The translations under genes were made by a program, and so were the position numbers. Under the pieces are notes generated by a model. That model ran no database searches. It was not told where the DNA came from and saw nothing but the letters and a program-made list of their open reading frames with translations. A stretch of 64,000 bases of DNA from JAEUIE01 sp046350055 (GTDB lineage: Bacteria; Planctomycetota; Planctomycetia; Gemmatales; HRBIN36): contig JAXMBC010000001.1 in assembly GCA_046350055.1 (NCBI GenBank), positions 1,178,001 to 1,242,000 of the forward strand. The letters are read 5' to 3'. The first letter of the stretch is position 1. Every line of letters begins with the position of its first letter. Below are positions 16,144-25,745 of the stretch, piece by piece.

Positions 16144-18477
16144 ATGTCGCTCCAGACGCGACTAGCGACATGGTGTAGTCTTGCACTCGTGCTGCTGCTG
16201 GCAGCATCCAGTGGATGCTACGTCCTCAGCCCCAGCCAGAATCCCGCACAACTCTACTGGGGCCTTGCCCCGGCCGGTGGCATCTACGAAACCCATGCCA
16301 AGCCCGCTGGTAAAGGCTACTACGCCAATTTCGATCCTTATGCCTGCCGCGTGGAAGTGCGGCCCAAGACCAATAGCACCCAGGTGGGTGGCTTACAGGT
16401 CTTCATGGCTACCGTGTACGATCAGCAGGGCGCTGCCCGCCGTGGACGCCGCGTCGAATGGACGCTGGAAGGCCCGGGACAGATTCTCGAAGTCGATGAA
16501 GGGGGTATTTACCCCGACCGTGGGTACAAGAAGAACGAGAAGTACGCAGTCAGCTACACTGGCTACCTGGAACACAAGTTCGACCGTGGCAATTCCGATC
16601 CCAAGGATGACTTCGTCGTCAATCCAGGACAGACCTTCTGCATCGTGACCTGCCCCGTGGAAGGGGAAACCCGTGTCACCGCTTATGTCCCCGCCATTCA
16701 CGACATGGACAAGAACCGTACTACGGTCACCATGTACTGGCTCGATGCCCAGTGGAAGATACCCGAACCACAACAGGCACGCAAAGTAGCGACACTGACT
16801 ACCAAAGTCTTCAAAGTCTCCGACAGCCAGCCTCTGCAAGGCTATCGGGTACGCTACCGGGTGCTCGATGGCGCCCCGGCAATCTTTGCCAACACCAATG
16901 GTCCGGAAGCTGATGCCACCTCGGATTCGCTGGGCAATGCCATCGTGCAGTTGCGGCAACCCGTGCCGCAAATGGGCATCACCAGAATCGGCGTGGAACT
17001 CATTCGTCCGCCTGATCTGCGCTCTGTTACCGGGGCAGGTATCGTGGTGCTGCGCGGCGAAACCACCGTGGAATGGGTCGGCTCCGGCCTCACGCTTAAC
17101 AAGTTTGGCCCCTCTGCGATCGCCATCAATGCTGACTTCGATTATCAACTGACAGTAACCAACACCAGCCGCAGTCCCTCGGATGCACTGACGGTGGAAG
17201 ATGACCTGCCAGCCGGTCTACAGTTCGTCAGTGCCGATCCGATGCCCGTGGGTCAGGAAGGCAGCCGACTGATCTGGACGCTGCTACCCTTGCCACCAGG
17301 CCAGGCCAAGGTCATCAACCTCAAGGTGAAGGCTACCCGTGCCGGGCAGTTCAACAACACCGCCCGCGTCATCGATCAGGATCGCACCAAGGCTGCTGAG
17401 TCGTTCTTCCAGACGACTGCGACCAGCCCTTCGCTCAAGGTACGCCTCACCGGGCCACCAACAGGATACCTCAATGGCGACGTGCCATTCACCATCCGTG
17501 TTGAAAACACCGGCGATGCCCCGGCCAGCAATGTCATCGTCAACAGTACCTTCGATGATGGCCTGGTCTTCTTCTATCAGGGCAAGCCCATTCCCGACCG
17601 CAGCGTGGCCATGGACAAGTTCAACCTGCAGCCTCGCGAAGCACGTGATTTCACGCTGAACCTGAAGGCGGGCAAGGTCGGCAACCTGAACGCCAAAGCT
17701 GTTGTTACTGGTGACGGCGGACTTCTCGATGAATCCACCGCGGGTGTGAATGTCATCCGCCTGGCGCTCAACATTCAGCAGAAGGGTCCACAGGCTCGCT
17801 ACGTCAGTGGCCGGTTCTTCTGGGAAATCCTGGTTGAGAATAACAGTGATCAGTCGGTAGAGAATGTCGTGATTCGCGATACTCTGCCACCTGAAGTTGG
17901 CCTTGTCCGTGTGTACGACAATGGCACCCAGAACGGCAACGAGATCGTCTGGAACCTGGGCACCCTGGAACGCAACGGCCGACGTCGACTGCGGGTCGAA
18001 GTGGAAGCCAAGCAGGTCAGTCGCAAGACCAGTAACAAGGTCGTTGCCACCTTTGGCCCCAATCTCACCGAACGCTCCGAAGCCGATATTGAGCTGCGTG
18101 GCATCCCTGCTCTGCTGATGCAGGCCGATCAAACCGATCGCAAAGGCACCATCAATGTTGGCGACACCACTTCCTACGCCATCACGGTCAACAACACCGG
18201 ATCGCAGAAAGTCGGCAAGCTGATTGTGAAAGTGAAGGCATCTCCTGAACTCCGCATTCTCAAGGCCATCGGGCCGGATGGCGCTGCGGGACAGATTCAG
18301 GGCGATACCATTGTGTTCTCGGTGGTGAACGACCTGCTGCCCACCAACACCTTCAACTACCAGATGGAAATTGAAGGCGTCGCCCCGGGCGATGGTCGGC
18401 TCTTCATCGAACTCGACAGTGATATGACCGGCAAGGAACCGATCCGCGACATCGAGCAGATCTCGGTGATCAAGTAA
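16144..18477 (+). CDS. DUF11 repeat lipoprotein
   Basis: 777 residues from ATG 16144 (GGGAGG six bases upstream). Signal peptide ending in AASSGC (lipobox). N-terminal 250 residues carry an Ig-like part (QVGGLQVFMATVYDQQGAAR, RRVEWTLEGPGQI), then at least four DUF11-type Ig domains recognisable by repeats of LxVENTGDAPASNVIV, VTNTSRSPSDALTVEDDLP, VENNSDQSVENVVIRDTLP and VNNTGSQKVGKLIVKV. These conserved N-T/N-x-G turns and D-x-LP motifs are typical of DUF11 (TIGR01451). Likely an envelope structural or adhesion protein. Flanked downstream by a bidirectional hairpin. Confidence 0.88.
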   Translation: MSLQTRLATWCSLALVLLLAASSGCYVLSPSQNPAQLYWGLAPAGGIYETHAKPAGKGYYANFDPYACRVEVRPKTNSTQVGGLQVFMATVYDQQGAARRGRRVEWTLEGPGQILEVDEGGIYPDRGYKKNEKYAVSYTGYLEHKFDRGNSDPKDDFVVNPGQTFCIVTCPVEGETRVTAYVPAIHDMDKNRTTVTMYWLDAQWKIPEPQQARKVATLTTKVFKVSDSQPLQGYRVRYRVLDGAPAIFANTNGPEADATSDSLGNAIVQLRQPVPQMGITRIGVELIRPPDLRSVTGAGIVVLRGETTVEWVGSGLTLNKFGPSAIAINADFDYQLTVTNTSRSPSDALTVEDDLPAGLQFVSADPMPVGQEGSRLIWTLLPLPPGQAKVINLKVKATRAGQFNNTARVIDQDRTKAAESFFQTTATSPSLKVRLTGPPTGYLNGDVPFTIRVENTGDAPASNVIVNSTFDDGLVFFYQGKPIPDRSVAMDKFNLQPREARDFTLNLKAGKVGNLNAKAVVTGDGGLLDESTAGVNVIRLALNIQQKGPQARYVSGRFFWEILVENNSDQSVENVVIRDTLPPEVGLVRVYDNGTQNGNEIVWNLGTLERNGRRRLRVEVEAKQVSRKTSNKVVATFGPNLTERSEADIELRGIPALLMQADQTDRKGTINVGDTTSYAITVNNTGSQKVGKLIVKVKASPELRILKAIGPDGAAGQIQGDTIVFSVVNDLLPTNTFNYQMEIEGVAPGDGRLFIELDSDMTGKEPIRDIEQISVIK

Positions 18478-18488
18478 TAGTATCTCGT

Positions 18489-18507
18489 CCCCGGTCAGAG
18501 ACCGGGG
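18489..18507. terminator. Bidirectional terminator hairpin
   Basis: CCCCGGTC-aga-GACCGGGG, a perfect 8-bp stem extended by ATCTC/GAGAT outside, between two convergent genes. No long T-tract. Confidence 0.55.
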
Positions 18508-18519
18508 ATAAGAGATGGC

Positions 18520-19764
18520 TTACTTCAGCTTCACCTTGCGACTCTTCCCCAGGATCTTCAGGTTGACCTCGCTGGTGGCCCCGGGTGGCAGTTCCACGAT
18601 ACACTTCATTGCCCAATTGAGACCGATTTCATTGGGCTGTTCCAGTTCACCACTGACAATGAAGCCGCCACATCCCATGTTCCAGTCAACGTAGACATAG
18701 CCCGCGACCGGCCCGGTGAACGCCTGGTAGTTCCCGAGGATTTTCTTGCCGGTGGCGTGTTCAAGGATGTTGCCTCCGCCACCATCCTGCCGCTCCGCAC
18801 CACTGGAGATCATCACCTGCATGCCGTTGCTGTTTTCAAAGGAAATCTGCTCGGCGTATTCCTTGGTGGAGCCTTCGTGAGCCCAGGTGCGCGGGCTGTC
18901 ACCCCCCAGGTCTTTCTTTGGTCCGAGATAATCCCGCAGGCTGACTTGCAATCCTTCCTGCATCGGTGGCTGATAACTGAGCTGGAAATGTCCGAATTCC
19001 GCGTTGCCTTCCTGAACAAAGACAGCATCCTTGGTCACCCCATTGTACTCCAACTGCACAGCACCCTTGGTGAGCACGATTTGCGTGCGCGAGCCGGCAT
19101 AGGCACGAGTTACGTCTTCATAGGGTACCTTCAAGCGAAGCAGAACATACTTGCCAGTCCTGTTCGGCCGGGTAATCATGATCTGCCGCGGGCCGGGAAT
19201 GCACAGGGCCGCCGTGTCGGAGTTCATCACGCGTAAGCCGACGTTGTTGTATCCCATGGAATTGACAGCAGTATACACATCCACCAGTTCTGCTTCAGGC
19301 ACGCTGGGACTGAACATCCGACCCCAGGGGACGAACAGTACCAGACAGGTGATCAGGAGCAGGGCAAAGGCAATCGATCCCCCCAGGATCCACTTCAGCT
19401 GAGAGTTGCTCAGTTCCTTCTCTTTCTTCTTTTTCTTCTTCCCCTTCTTCACTACTGGAACGTCATCCTCCACGACTTCCGGCTTGCTGACAGGCGGAGC
19501 GGAACCAACTCGTCCCGGACGTGCTGGTGTCGGTGTGACCAGGGGTTTGGCCATGGCATCGGTACGCACCGGTTTCGACTGCAAGGTGGAGTCGGCTGAG
19601 CCAGAACGCCTGGGTATTGGCACTGGCTTGGTGGTTGTGGGCGCTGCACCGGGTACTACCATCAGCGCGCTGCACGCCGGGCACTTGACCTGCTGACCAG
19701 CCTGCACACCATCAGGCAATGTCAGGGTTTGACGACAGGCAGCACAGCCAATCACACGGGGCAT
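18520..19764 (-). CDS. Zinc-ribbon, single-pass membrane protein
   Basis: 414 residues from ATG 19764 (GGAG seven bases upstream). The N-terminus is a zinc ribbon (MPRVIGCAACRQTLTLPDG, then VKCPACSALMVVPG) of the type seen on many planctomycete membrane proteins. A basic linker with KKGKKKKKKEKE precedes one transmembrane helix (WILGGSIAFALLLITCLVLFV). The exported C-terminal about 260 residues hold beta-rich sequence with GKYVLLRLKVPYEDV and a final GATSEVNLKILGKSRKVKL. No enzyme motif seen. Divergent from glgC, sharing a 150-bp promoter region. Confidence 0.72.
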   Translation of the reverse strand: MPRVIGCAACRQTLTLPDGVQAGQQVKCPACSALMVVPGAAPTTTKPVPIPRRSGSADSTLQSKPVRTDAMAKPLVTPTPARPGRVGSAPPVSKPEVVEDDVPVVKKGKKKKKKEKELSNSQLKWILGGSIAFALLLITCLVLFVPWGRMFSPSVPEAELVDVYTAVNSMGYNNVGLRVMNSDTAALCIPGPRQIMITRPNRTGKYVLLRLKVPYEDVTRAYAGSRTQIVLTKGAVQLEYNGVTKDAVFVQEGNAEFGHFQLSYQPPMQEGLQVSLRDYLGPKKDLGGDSPRTWAHEGSTKEYAEQISFENSNGMQVMISSGAERQDGGGGNILEHATGKKILGNYQAFTGPVAGYVYVDWNMGCGGFIVSGELEQPNEIGLNWAMKCIVELPPGATSEVNLKILGKSRKVKLK

Positions 19765-19915
19765 GTACGAACTCCAAAGTGGTGACGGTATCATGTCCAC
19801 TTTTGATTCTCATTGCAAGTCTCCCCGATTCGGTTTGACAAACCCGTCGTCTCTGAGTCAACTACAGTCTCGAATAGTGATGGGCGACTGCCCTCTGGCG
19901 ATAAGGACTCTCTCC

Positions 19916-21196
19916 ATGAAAGATGTTGTCAGCCTGATCCTCGGTGGAGGTCAGGGGACTCGGCTTTACCCGCTTACCAAATACCGCAGCAAGCCTGCTG
20001 TGCCCATCGGCGGCAAGTACCGGCTCATCGATATCCCCATCAGCAATTGCCTCAACTCCGGGCTGAATCGCATCTACGTGCTGACCCAGTTCCTTTCCGC
20101 GAGCCTGCATCAGCACATCACCCGCAGCTACAACTTCGATGTCTTTGGCGGCGGCTTTGTCGAAATCCTGGCTGCCCAGCAGACGATGGATAGCACCCGC
20201 TGGTACGAAGGCACCGCCGACGCTATCCGCCGTAACCTGCAGTACATCGACAAGGATCACACCCGCGAGGCGCTCATTCTCTCCGGTGACCAGCTTTACC
20301 GCATGGAATACGAGAAGCTCATCGAAACGCATCGCAGAAACAACGCCGATATCACCATCGCCGTGATCCCGGTGCATCGTGCAGCCGCTTCAGCCCTGGG
20401 CATCATGAAGCTCAATGACGAAGGCAGGGTGACCGCGTTTGTCGAGAAGCCCAAGACCGAGGAGCTACTCGATGCCCATCGCACCGGTGCAGCAGCCATC
20501 GAGAAGAACGGCATCCCCGCCAAGGGCCGTGAATACCTGGCCAGCATGGGCATCTACCTCTTCAAGAAGGAAGTGCTCTGCGAAAGCCTGCGCGATCCCC
20601 TCCATACCGATTTTGGCAAGCACGTCATTCCCAACAGCATCAAGGAACGCAAGGTCCAGGGGTTCCTCTTCGACGGTTATTGGGAAGATGTGGGTACCAT
20701 CGCTGCGTACTTCGAGGCCAGCCTGCTGCTGACCGAGGACAAGCCGCCATTCTACTTCCAGAGCGAAGATGGCCCGATCTTCACACGCCGACGCTTCCTG
20801 CCAGCGTCCAAGGTGATGTCGGCCCGCATCAAGCGAGCATTATTGAGCGATGGCTGTCTGATTCAGGATGATGCCACGGTCGAACACTCGATCATCGGTG
20901 TCCGCAGCCTGATCGGCAAAGGTAGCCTGGTGAAGGACTGTATCATCATCGGTGCCGATCGCTATGAGACCGATGATGAGCGGACCCGCAATACTCCGGC
21001 CCACCCCGGTATCGGCATCGGCGATGGTGCCCATGTCGAGCGGGCCATCGTCGACAAGAATGCCCGCATTGGCAAGAACGTCCGCATCATCAACGAAAAG
21101 AAGGTGCAGGAAGCTGACGGTTCCTGCTACTGCATCCGTGATGGCATCGTCGTCATCCCCAAGGATGCCATCATTCCCGATGGCATGGTAATCTGA
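19916..21196 (+). CDS. glgC: Glucose-1-phosphate adenylyltransferase
   Basis: Makes ADP-glucose from ATP and glucose-1-phosphate, the committed step of glycogen synthesis. 426 residues from ATG 19916 (AAGGA eight bases upstream). N-terminal nucleotidyltransferase: LILGGGQGTRLYPLTKYRSK with the activator region, AVPIGGKYRLIDIPISNC, GTADAIRRN, LSGDQLYRM, VEKPKT, YWEDVGT. C-terminal left-handed beta-helix repeats follow (DGCLIQDDATVEHSIIG, RAIVDKNARIGKNVRI). Glycogen metabolism is implied, though no other glg gene is in the window. Confidence 0.96.
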   Translation: MKDVVSLILGGGQGTRLYPLTKYRSKPAVPIGGKYRLIDIPISNCLNSGLNRIYVLTQFLSASLHQHITRSYNFDVFGGGFVEILAAQQTMDSTRWYEGTADAIRRNLQYIDKDHTREALILSGDQLYRMEYEKLIETHRRNNADITIAVIPVHRAAASALGIMKLNDEGRVTAFVEKPKTEELLDAHRTGAAAIEKNGIPAKGREYLASMGIYLFKKEVLCESLRDPLHTDFGKHVIPNSIKERKVQGFLFDGYWEDVGTIAAYFEASLLLTEDKPPFYFQSEDGPIFTRRRFLPASKVMSARIKRALLSDGCLIQDDATVEHSIIGVRSLIGKGSLVKDCIIIGADRYETDDERTRNTPAHPGIGIGDGAHVERAIVDKNARIGKNVRIINEKKVQEADGSCYCIRDGIVVIPKDAIIPDGMVI

Positions 21197-21200
21197 CGGA

Positions 21201-21656
21201 CTACTCTTCCAGGTAGTTCTTGAGGTGAGTGCCGTACAGTTCCTTCCAGCCAGCCTCGAGGCTGGAAGGCAAACCCTCGTCCAGCATACCGAAGCCCGAA
21301 TCTTCAAACTTCAGCACCGTGACTTTGCCTTGTTCTTCGAGCAGGATGGTGACATAGAACTGTCCCCAGTTCTTGCCGTTACCGCCGAAGTGGCTGCCGG
21401 TCCAGACCAGCTTGTCATGGGGCTGAAAGACAATCAGCCTGCCCCACTCTGCTCCTTCGCCGCTGCCGTAGTCTTCATAAACCCGGCCACCCACCTCGGT
21501 CTCCATGACGAAGGCCCGGGTCTTTTCGCTGGAGTGGAAATGCGTGGGCCACCACTTCCTGATATCCCTGGTCATGGCTTTCCATACCGCCTTCTGCTTG
21601 GCAGCTATCTCGACCTGAAACTGCGTGGTGTAACTGGTGACGGGTAGCGCAGCCAC
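21201..21656 (-). CDS. SRPBCC/AHSA1-like small protein
   Basis: 151 residues with the START/Bet v1-like (SRPBCC) pattern: an N-terminal strand TTQFQVEIAAKQKAVWKAMT, central VGGRVYEDYGSGEGAEWG and C-terminal GFGMLDEGLPSSLEAGWKEL helix. The family binds hydrophobic ligands or acts as Hsp90 co-chaperone-like modules; the ligand here is unknown. It lies between glgC (convergent, 4 bp) and holB on the same strand. Confidence 0.8.
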   Translation of the reverse strand: MAALPVTSYTTQFQVEIAAKQKAVWKAMTRDIRKWWPTHFHSSEKTRAFVMETEVGGRVYEDYGSGEGAEWGRLIVFQPHDKLVWTGSHFGGNGKNWGQFYVTILLEEQGKVTVLKFEDSGFGMLDEGLPSSLEAGWKELYGTHLKNYLEE

Positions 21657-21679
21657 GGGATGCTCCTTGTTCAGGGTGC

Positions 21680-22711
21680 TTACATCTCACGCCCGAGTCG
21701 GTCTGCGAAAGCTTCCAGCAGTAGTGCCAGTTGGAAGCGACGATCGATGTGGTACTCTGCTTCCAGGGCGTGTTCGATGAGTTGAGGCACTGCTTCAATA
21801 TTGTTCAGCGAAGCGAGCCGCTGGATGGCAGCCTGATGCGGACCATTGCCTGCAACGCCTGTCTCGGCCTGCAGCAGGGCAGCCTGCAGTAATTGCACGA
21901 TGAACTCCACTGCAAATCGCGCTCGCTGTCTCTTGGCTGCGCCTTCTTTCACCCCATCGACAAACTTGGTCAGCAGCATGCCGAATCCAACACTGGCGAA
22001 CTTGGGCGACTGAAATGCCTTCGCGATCTCGGCAGTGACTTTGAGAAGCTCCTGATCCTTCAGCAACTCCGCCTTCGATAGTGACCCCTTGGCTGTGGCG
22101 AAGAGGTTGGCTGCTTCCTTGTCATCGGTCACGATGCCTGCTGCCAGGGCGGCTTGCACGAAATCGGACTGGTTCAAAGGCTGAAACGTGACTACCTGAC
22201 AGCGGGAGCGAATCGTGGGAAGTTGCCGTTCCGCAGCTGTCCCGATGAGGATGAGTAACGAATCCGGCGGTGGCTCTTCGAGCGACTTCAGGAAACAGTT
22301 GGCTGCTTCATCGCTGAAGACATCCGCATCATCAACGATTGCCACGCGTCGGCTGCCTGCCCGTGCGGGCTTCACTGCCAGGGTCTGAATAAACTCCTGC
22401 ATCAGGGCGATGGGAAATTCCTGCTTGTCTTCAGGCAAAGCAAGTTGATGGAGATCCTGATAGGTGCCTGCCTTGATCTGTACGCAGGTGGGACAGGTGT
22501 CACACGGTTCAGGTGCAGGGTTCTTGCCTGCCTCGATCTGCCTGGAGAGTGTTTCACAGGAGATGGCTTGTGCCAGTGCCTGGGCAAAGTGACGCTTGCC
22601 GATGCCTTCCGGCCCCACAAACAGGTAGCTGTGCCCCAGGCGGTTCGTCTGATATGCCCGCCAGAGTGCATCCCGCTGTGCATCATGACCGACGATGCCG
22701 AGCCAGGGCAT
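21680..22711 (-). CDS. holB: DNA polymerase III delta-prime subunit
   Basis: Clamp-loader ATPase-fold subunit, 343 residues. The P-loop GPEGIGKRHF is altered in its last Ser/Thr (Arg), as often in delta-prime, which does not hydrolyse ATP. The zinc motif CDTCPTC and spaced Cys, VDDADVFSDEAANCFLKSLEEPP (Walker B and sensor region) and SRC motif TIRSRCQVVTF are all present. It overlaps tmk by 29 bp and follows it in the operon, a common tmk-holB order. Confidence 0.92.
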   Translation of the reverse strand: MPWLGIVGHDAQRDALWRAYQTNRLGHSYLFVGPEGIGKRHFAQALAQAISCETLSRQIEAGKNPAPEPCDTCPTCVQIKAGTYQDLHQLALPEDKQEFPIALMQEFIQTLAVKPARAGSRRVAIVDDADVFSDEAANCFLKSLEEPPPDSLLILIGTAAERQLPTIRSRCQVVTFQPLNQSDFVQAALAAGIVTDDKEAANLFATAKGSLSKAELLKDQELLKVTAEIAKAFQSPKFASVGFGMLLTKFVDGVKEGAAKRQRARFAVEFIVQLLQAALLQAETGVAGNGPHQAAIQRLASLNNIEAVPQLIEHALEAEYHIDRRFQLALLLEAFADRLGREM

Positions 22712-23330
22712 GGGCTACCTCCGTTCGCAGTTGGTGTTGTACTTCATCAATAGCACAATCAGCCTTGATTAAACGATGATGCTCAGGATCACGTTGTGCT
22801 TCGGTCACGAATCCGGCTCGCACCTTCTCGAGAAACGCTGTTCCCTTGTCTTCCATGCGGTCGTCCGGGCCCGACTTGCGCGCCAGAGCCGACGCAACGG
22901 GCATATCGAAGACCAGCGTCAGTTGCGGCAACGTGTGACGTGTAGCTATGCGTCCCAGTTCCCAGCACATCGCCGCGTCCAGCTGCCCGGCATAGCCCTG
23001 GTAGACTACCGTGGAAAGAATGTAGCGGTCGGAGATGACGACATCTCCCCGTTCAAGGGCCGGGCGAATGATCTCTTCCACCAGTTGACAGCGGCTGGCC
23101 ATGTAGAGAAACGTTTCCGTCAGGGGTGACAAGGCTCCGGTTGCCCGGTCCAACAGCACCTGACGGATGCGGTCCCCTGCGTGGGTGCCTCCCGGGTCGC
23201 GACAGGTGGTGACAGTATGTCCCTGGGACCGCAGCCAGTCGGCCAGGAGTTTCATCTGGGTGCTCTTACCCGCGCCATCGACGCCATCAAGCGACAGAAA
23301 GAACCCGGGCCAGGGAGGTGATGGTGGCAT
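22683..23330 (-). CDS. tmk: Thymidylate kinase
   Basis: Phosphorylates dTMP to dTDP. 215 residues from ATG 23330 (MPPSPPWPGFFLSLDG); a longer in-frame start would add unlike sequence and run through the 23361 hairpin. P-loop DGVDGAGKSTQMK, DR-type RDPGGTHAGDRIR motif, and ISDRYILSTVVYQG with the catalytic lid. The end overlaps holB. Confidence 0.94.
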   Translation of the reverse strand: MPPSPPWPGFFLSLDGVDGAGKSTQMKLLADWLRSQGHTVTTCRDPGGTHAGDRIRQVLLDRATGALSPLTETFLYMASRCQLVEEIIRPALERGDVVISDRYILSTVVYQGYAGQLDAAMCWELGRIATRHTLPQLTLVFDMPVASALARKSGPDDRMEDKGTAFLEKVRAGFVTEAQRDPEHHRLIKADCAIDEVQHQLRTEVAHALARHRRS

Positions 23331-23360
23331 GGGGCTAGTATACACTTCCTCTGACAGGCG

Positions 23361-23381
23361 GTGAGTGGGTTTCCCACTCAC
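23361..23381. promoter_or_regulatory. Perfect inverted repeat in the tmk / DUF167 divergent promoter
   Basis: GTGAGTGGG-ttt-CCCACTCAC, a perfect 9-bp stem with a 3-base spacer. It lies 30 bp from the tmk start and 15 bp from the DUF167 start, so it could be an operator or a 5' leader hairpin. Confidence 0.4.
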
Positions 23382-23396
23382 CAGCAGGAAGGGCGT

Positions 23397-23693
23397 ATGC
23401 TGACTGCACACTCTCAGGGTGTACTATTGCACGTGAAGGCCCAGCCCGGTTCACGCCGGGAAGGCATTACCGGCGTACACGATGGGCGGCTCAAGGTTGC
23501 TGTCCATGCCGCACCTGAAAAGGGCAAGGCCAACGCTGCCCTGATCGACGTTCTGGCAGAAGAACTGGGGCTGCGCCGGCAGCAGATACAGCTGATGCAA
23601 GGTGAAACAAGCGGGCAGAAGACATTTCTTCTAACCGGCGTGACGCAGGACGAATTGCAGGCTCGACTGAATGGCTTGCTGCATGAAGGTTAG
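23397..23693 (+). CDS. DUF167 (YggU-like) protein
   Basis: 98 residues from ATG 23397 (AGGAAGGG upstream). The family core is visible: LLHVKAQPGSRREGITGVHDGRLKVAVHAAPEKGKANAALIDVLAEELG, and the ending LMQGETSGQKTFLLTG. DUF167 proteins are small alpha/beta proteins of unknown role, often near division or membrane genes. Divergent from tmk. Confidence 0.9.
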   Translation: MLTAHSQGVLLHVKAQPGSRREGITGVHDGRLKVAVHAAPEKGKANAALIDVLAEELGLRRQQIQLMQGETSGQKTFLLTGVTQDELQARLNGLLHEG

Positions 23694-23741
23694 AAGGGCC
23701 TGCACCAGTACAGACTGCAAGACAGACCATGCCCCGGAAAC

Positions 23742-25745
23742 TTACTTCTTCGTGAAGTAAAACAGCAGCATCATGCCGATGCAGAAGGCCGCAATCGAGA
23801 CCATGATCAGCGTTATCAGCGATGTCATCCCTGAGCCTGGAGCAGCCTTCTCTCGCAGGGACTGTTGAGGATCCGCCGTTGCAGTGCCAGCAGTGCTGGA
23901 GTTACTTCGAGGCAAAGGGACAGGCGACTTCATCGCTTGCCGGGCAGTAATGCTGGGCTGATTCCGCGATGGTAATGGCATACCCATGTTGGGGGTCGAA
24001 GCACGGCGTGGCGTGGGTACATTCTGCGGGCGTGGTGGGGCTGGTGTCTCTCCCAGGGCACCTGCGGGGCGGCTGCCTCGTGGCGGGGGTTTCACCGGAG
24101 CAGCAGGAAGAGGAGGAAGCGCAGTCGAACCACTGATGTTCAGGAATTTGGATCCGGTAACCGACTTTTCCACGACGGGTGGTGGCGGAGCAGCAGGACC
24201 TGCCTGTTTGCGCTTGATCAACTCCAGCGTCTCTTTCGCCTTGGTACTCATGGACTCTTTGGCTGGAGCAGTTGGAGGTGGTGTCGGTACCACGGAAGGC
24301 GGCGGAGTAGCTGCTGCAGCCGGGGGAGGTGTGATCGAAATGTCGGGATTGGAAAATCCGGCGCTGCTGCCTTTGCTGACAGCAGTCACCTTCCCGGGAG
24401 TCCAGTTACTGGAGATCGCAGGCTCCGCAGGCTTTTCAGGTTTCTCCGCTGGCGTCTCCAGGCTCCAGCCTTCCCCCTGACGAGGCGTAGGTACCGCAAC
24501 AGCAGGAGCCTTTTCCGCTTTCAGTGGAGGAACCTTGGGCTCCGGCTTCGCGGGTGGTGCTTTCACTTCCTGCCTGGCTGCAGGAACGACTGGTGCCTTG
24601 GGTGCTGCTACAGGTGCAGCAGAAGCCTGGGCACTCGGAGTCGTCAAGCTGAAGCCTTCAGGCTTGGCAGGAGTGTTGACCGGGCCTTTGCCTTGAATGT
24701 TGAAGAGCGAACCACCGCTCCGTCCCACCGGCTTGGCAGAGAGTGCCCAACCGCTGTTGCCACTGCCGAAGAGAGCACCTCCGCCTCCAGCCGAGGCAGC
24801 GACAGGCTCGCTGACCGTTACCTGACTGGATGTGTTTCCGCGGGTCGTCGGCGCCATCACAGGCAACGTCGCTACGCCACCCAGGGCCTGCTGCAATTGT
24901 CGCACAAATTCACGACAGTTGGGGAATCGTGCCTGGGGTTCACGGCTGAGCGCCCGGGCAACCACTGGACGCTCGCTGGGTTCGAGCAGACTCAGATCGG
25001 GATTGCCCGAAAGTTGTGCCTGCAGTTTCTGCAAGAGCGAACCGGTAAAGGGCAGGCGACCAGTCCGCAGCTCAACATAGGTCGTCGCCAATGAATACTG
25101 ATCGCTGGTATTGGTGGTCAAGCCTTCGTCAAATTCAGGCGGTGCATAGTCATAGTTGGTCAGACCCAGCGAGTGCCGGGCCGCTTCATTGTTGTCGATA
25201 ATCGGCTTGGCCAGACCAAAGTCACCTACCTTGCAGATAATCTTGTTCTTCTCTTCAAAGAGGTGAAGCGAATCGGGGGATAGCGCTCTATGGTAAATGG
25301 CGATCTTCTTACCCTGATAGGGATGTTGCGCCGAGTTGAGGAAGTCGATCGCATCCGCTGCCTGGGCGATGTAACTGAATAGCTCTCCCACCGGAATACC
25401 GACATTGCCTGAACCTGCACTGTTGGATTTGATCTCATCAAGCCGATGGCGCAGCGTCTTGACCGGGAATTCAGATTCGACAAACAGCAGGCCCTTGTCC
25501 TGGAACAGGAAACTGGTGCTGACGGCATTCAGGTTGGGATGCTGGACTTTCTCAATGACAGGGAGCAGTCGTGTTTCGATGCTGGCTGAATTGAACTGCA
25601 GATCGACTTTTTTCCAGAGCTTGATGACGCCGTTGGGGGCTTTGACCTTGAAGAGGCTGTAGCTCGGAAAATCGCCCAGGTCTTCCAGAATCTGATACTG
25701 GGCGAAGAGATCGTTCTTATCAAGCAAATGAGCTGGTGCAGGCAT
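23742..25745 (-). CDS. Pseudokinase (Ser/Thr kinase-like) with tail anchor
   Basis: 667 residues. A kinase-like N-terminal domain (about 15-290) has lost the glycine loop (LGDFPSYSLFKVKAPNG) and reads YHRALSPDSLHL where HRDLKPENIL is expected, so the catalytic base Asp is Ala and the Mg-binding Asn is Ser. The DFG (VGDFGLAKP), APE (YAPPEFD) and SDQYSLA helix remain. A long Pro/Ala-rich linker (about 300-630) contains SGG and PPP stretches. A C-terminal membrane anchor (TLIMVSIAAFCIGMMLLFYF) ends it. Likely a signalling scaffold rather than a working kinase. Confidence 0.85.
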   Translation of the reverse strand: MPAPAHLLDKNDLFAQYQILEDLGDFPSYSLFKVKAPNGVIKLWKKVDLQFNSASIETRLLPVIEKVQHPNLNAVSTSFLFQDKGLLFVESEFPVKTLRHRLDEIKSNSAGSGNVGIPVGELFSYIAQAADAIDFLNSAQHPYQGKKIAIYHRALSPDSLHLFEEKNKIICKVGDFGLAKPIIDNNEAARHSLGLTNYDYAPPEFDEGLTTNTSDQYSLATTYVELRTGRLPFTGSLLQKLQAQLSGNPDLSLLEPSERPVVARALSREPQARFPNCREFVRQLQQALGGVATLPVMAPTTRGNTSSQVTVSEPVAASAGGGGALFGSGNSGWALSAKPVGRSGGSLFNIQGKGPVNTPAKPEGFSLTTPSAQASAAPVAAPKAPVVPAARQEVKAPPAKPEPKVPPLKAEKAPAVAVPTPRQGEGWSLETPAEKPEKPAEPAISSNWTPGKVTAVSKGSSAGFSNPDISITPPPAAAATPPPSVVPTPPPTAPAKESMSTKAKETLELIKRKQAGPAAPPPPVVEKSVTGSKFLNISGSTALPPLPAAPVKPPPRGSRPAGALGETPAPPRPQNVPTPRRASTPNMGMPLPSRNQPSITARQAMKSPVPLPRSNSSTAGTATADPQQSLREKAAPGSGMTSLITLIMVSIAAFCIGMMLLFYFTKK

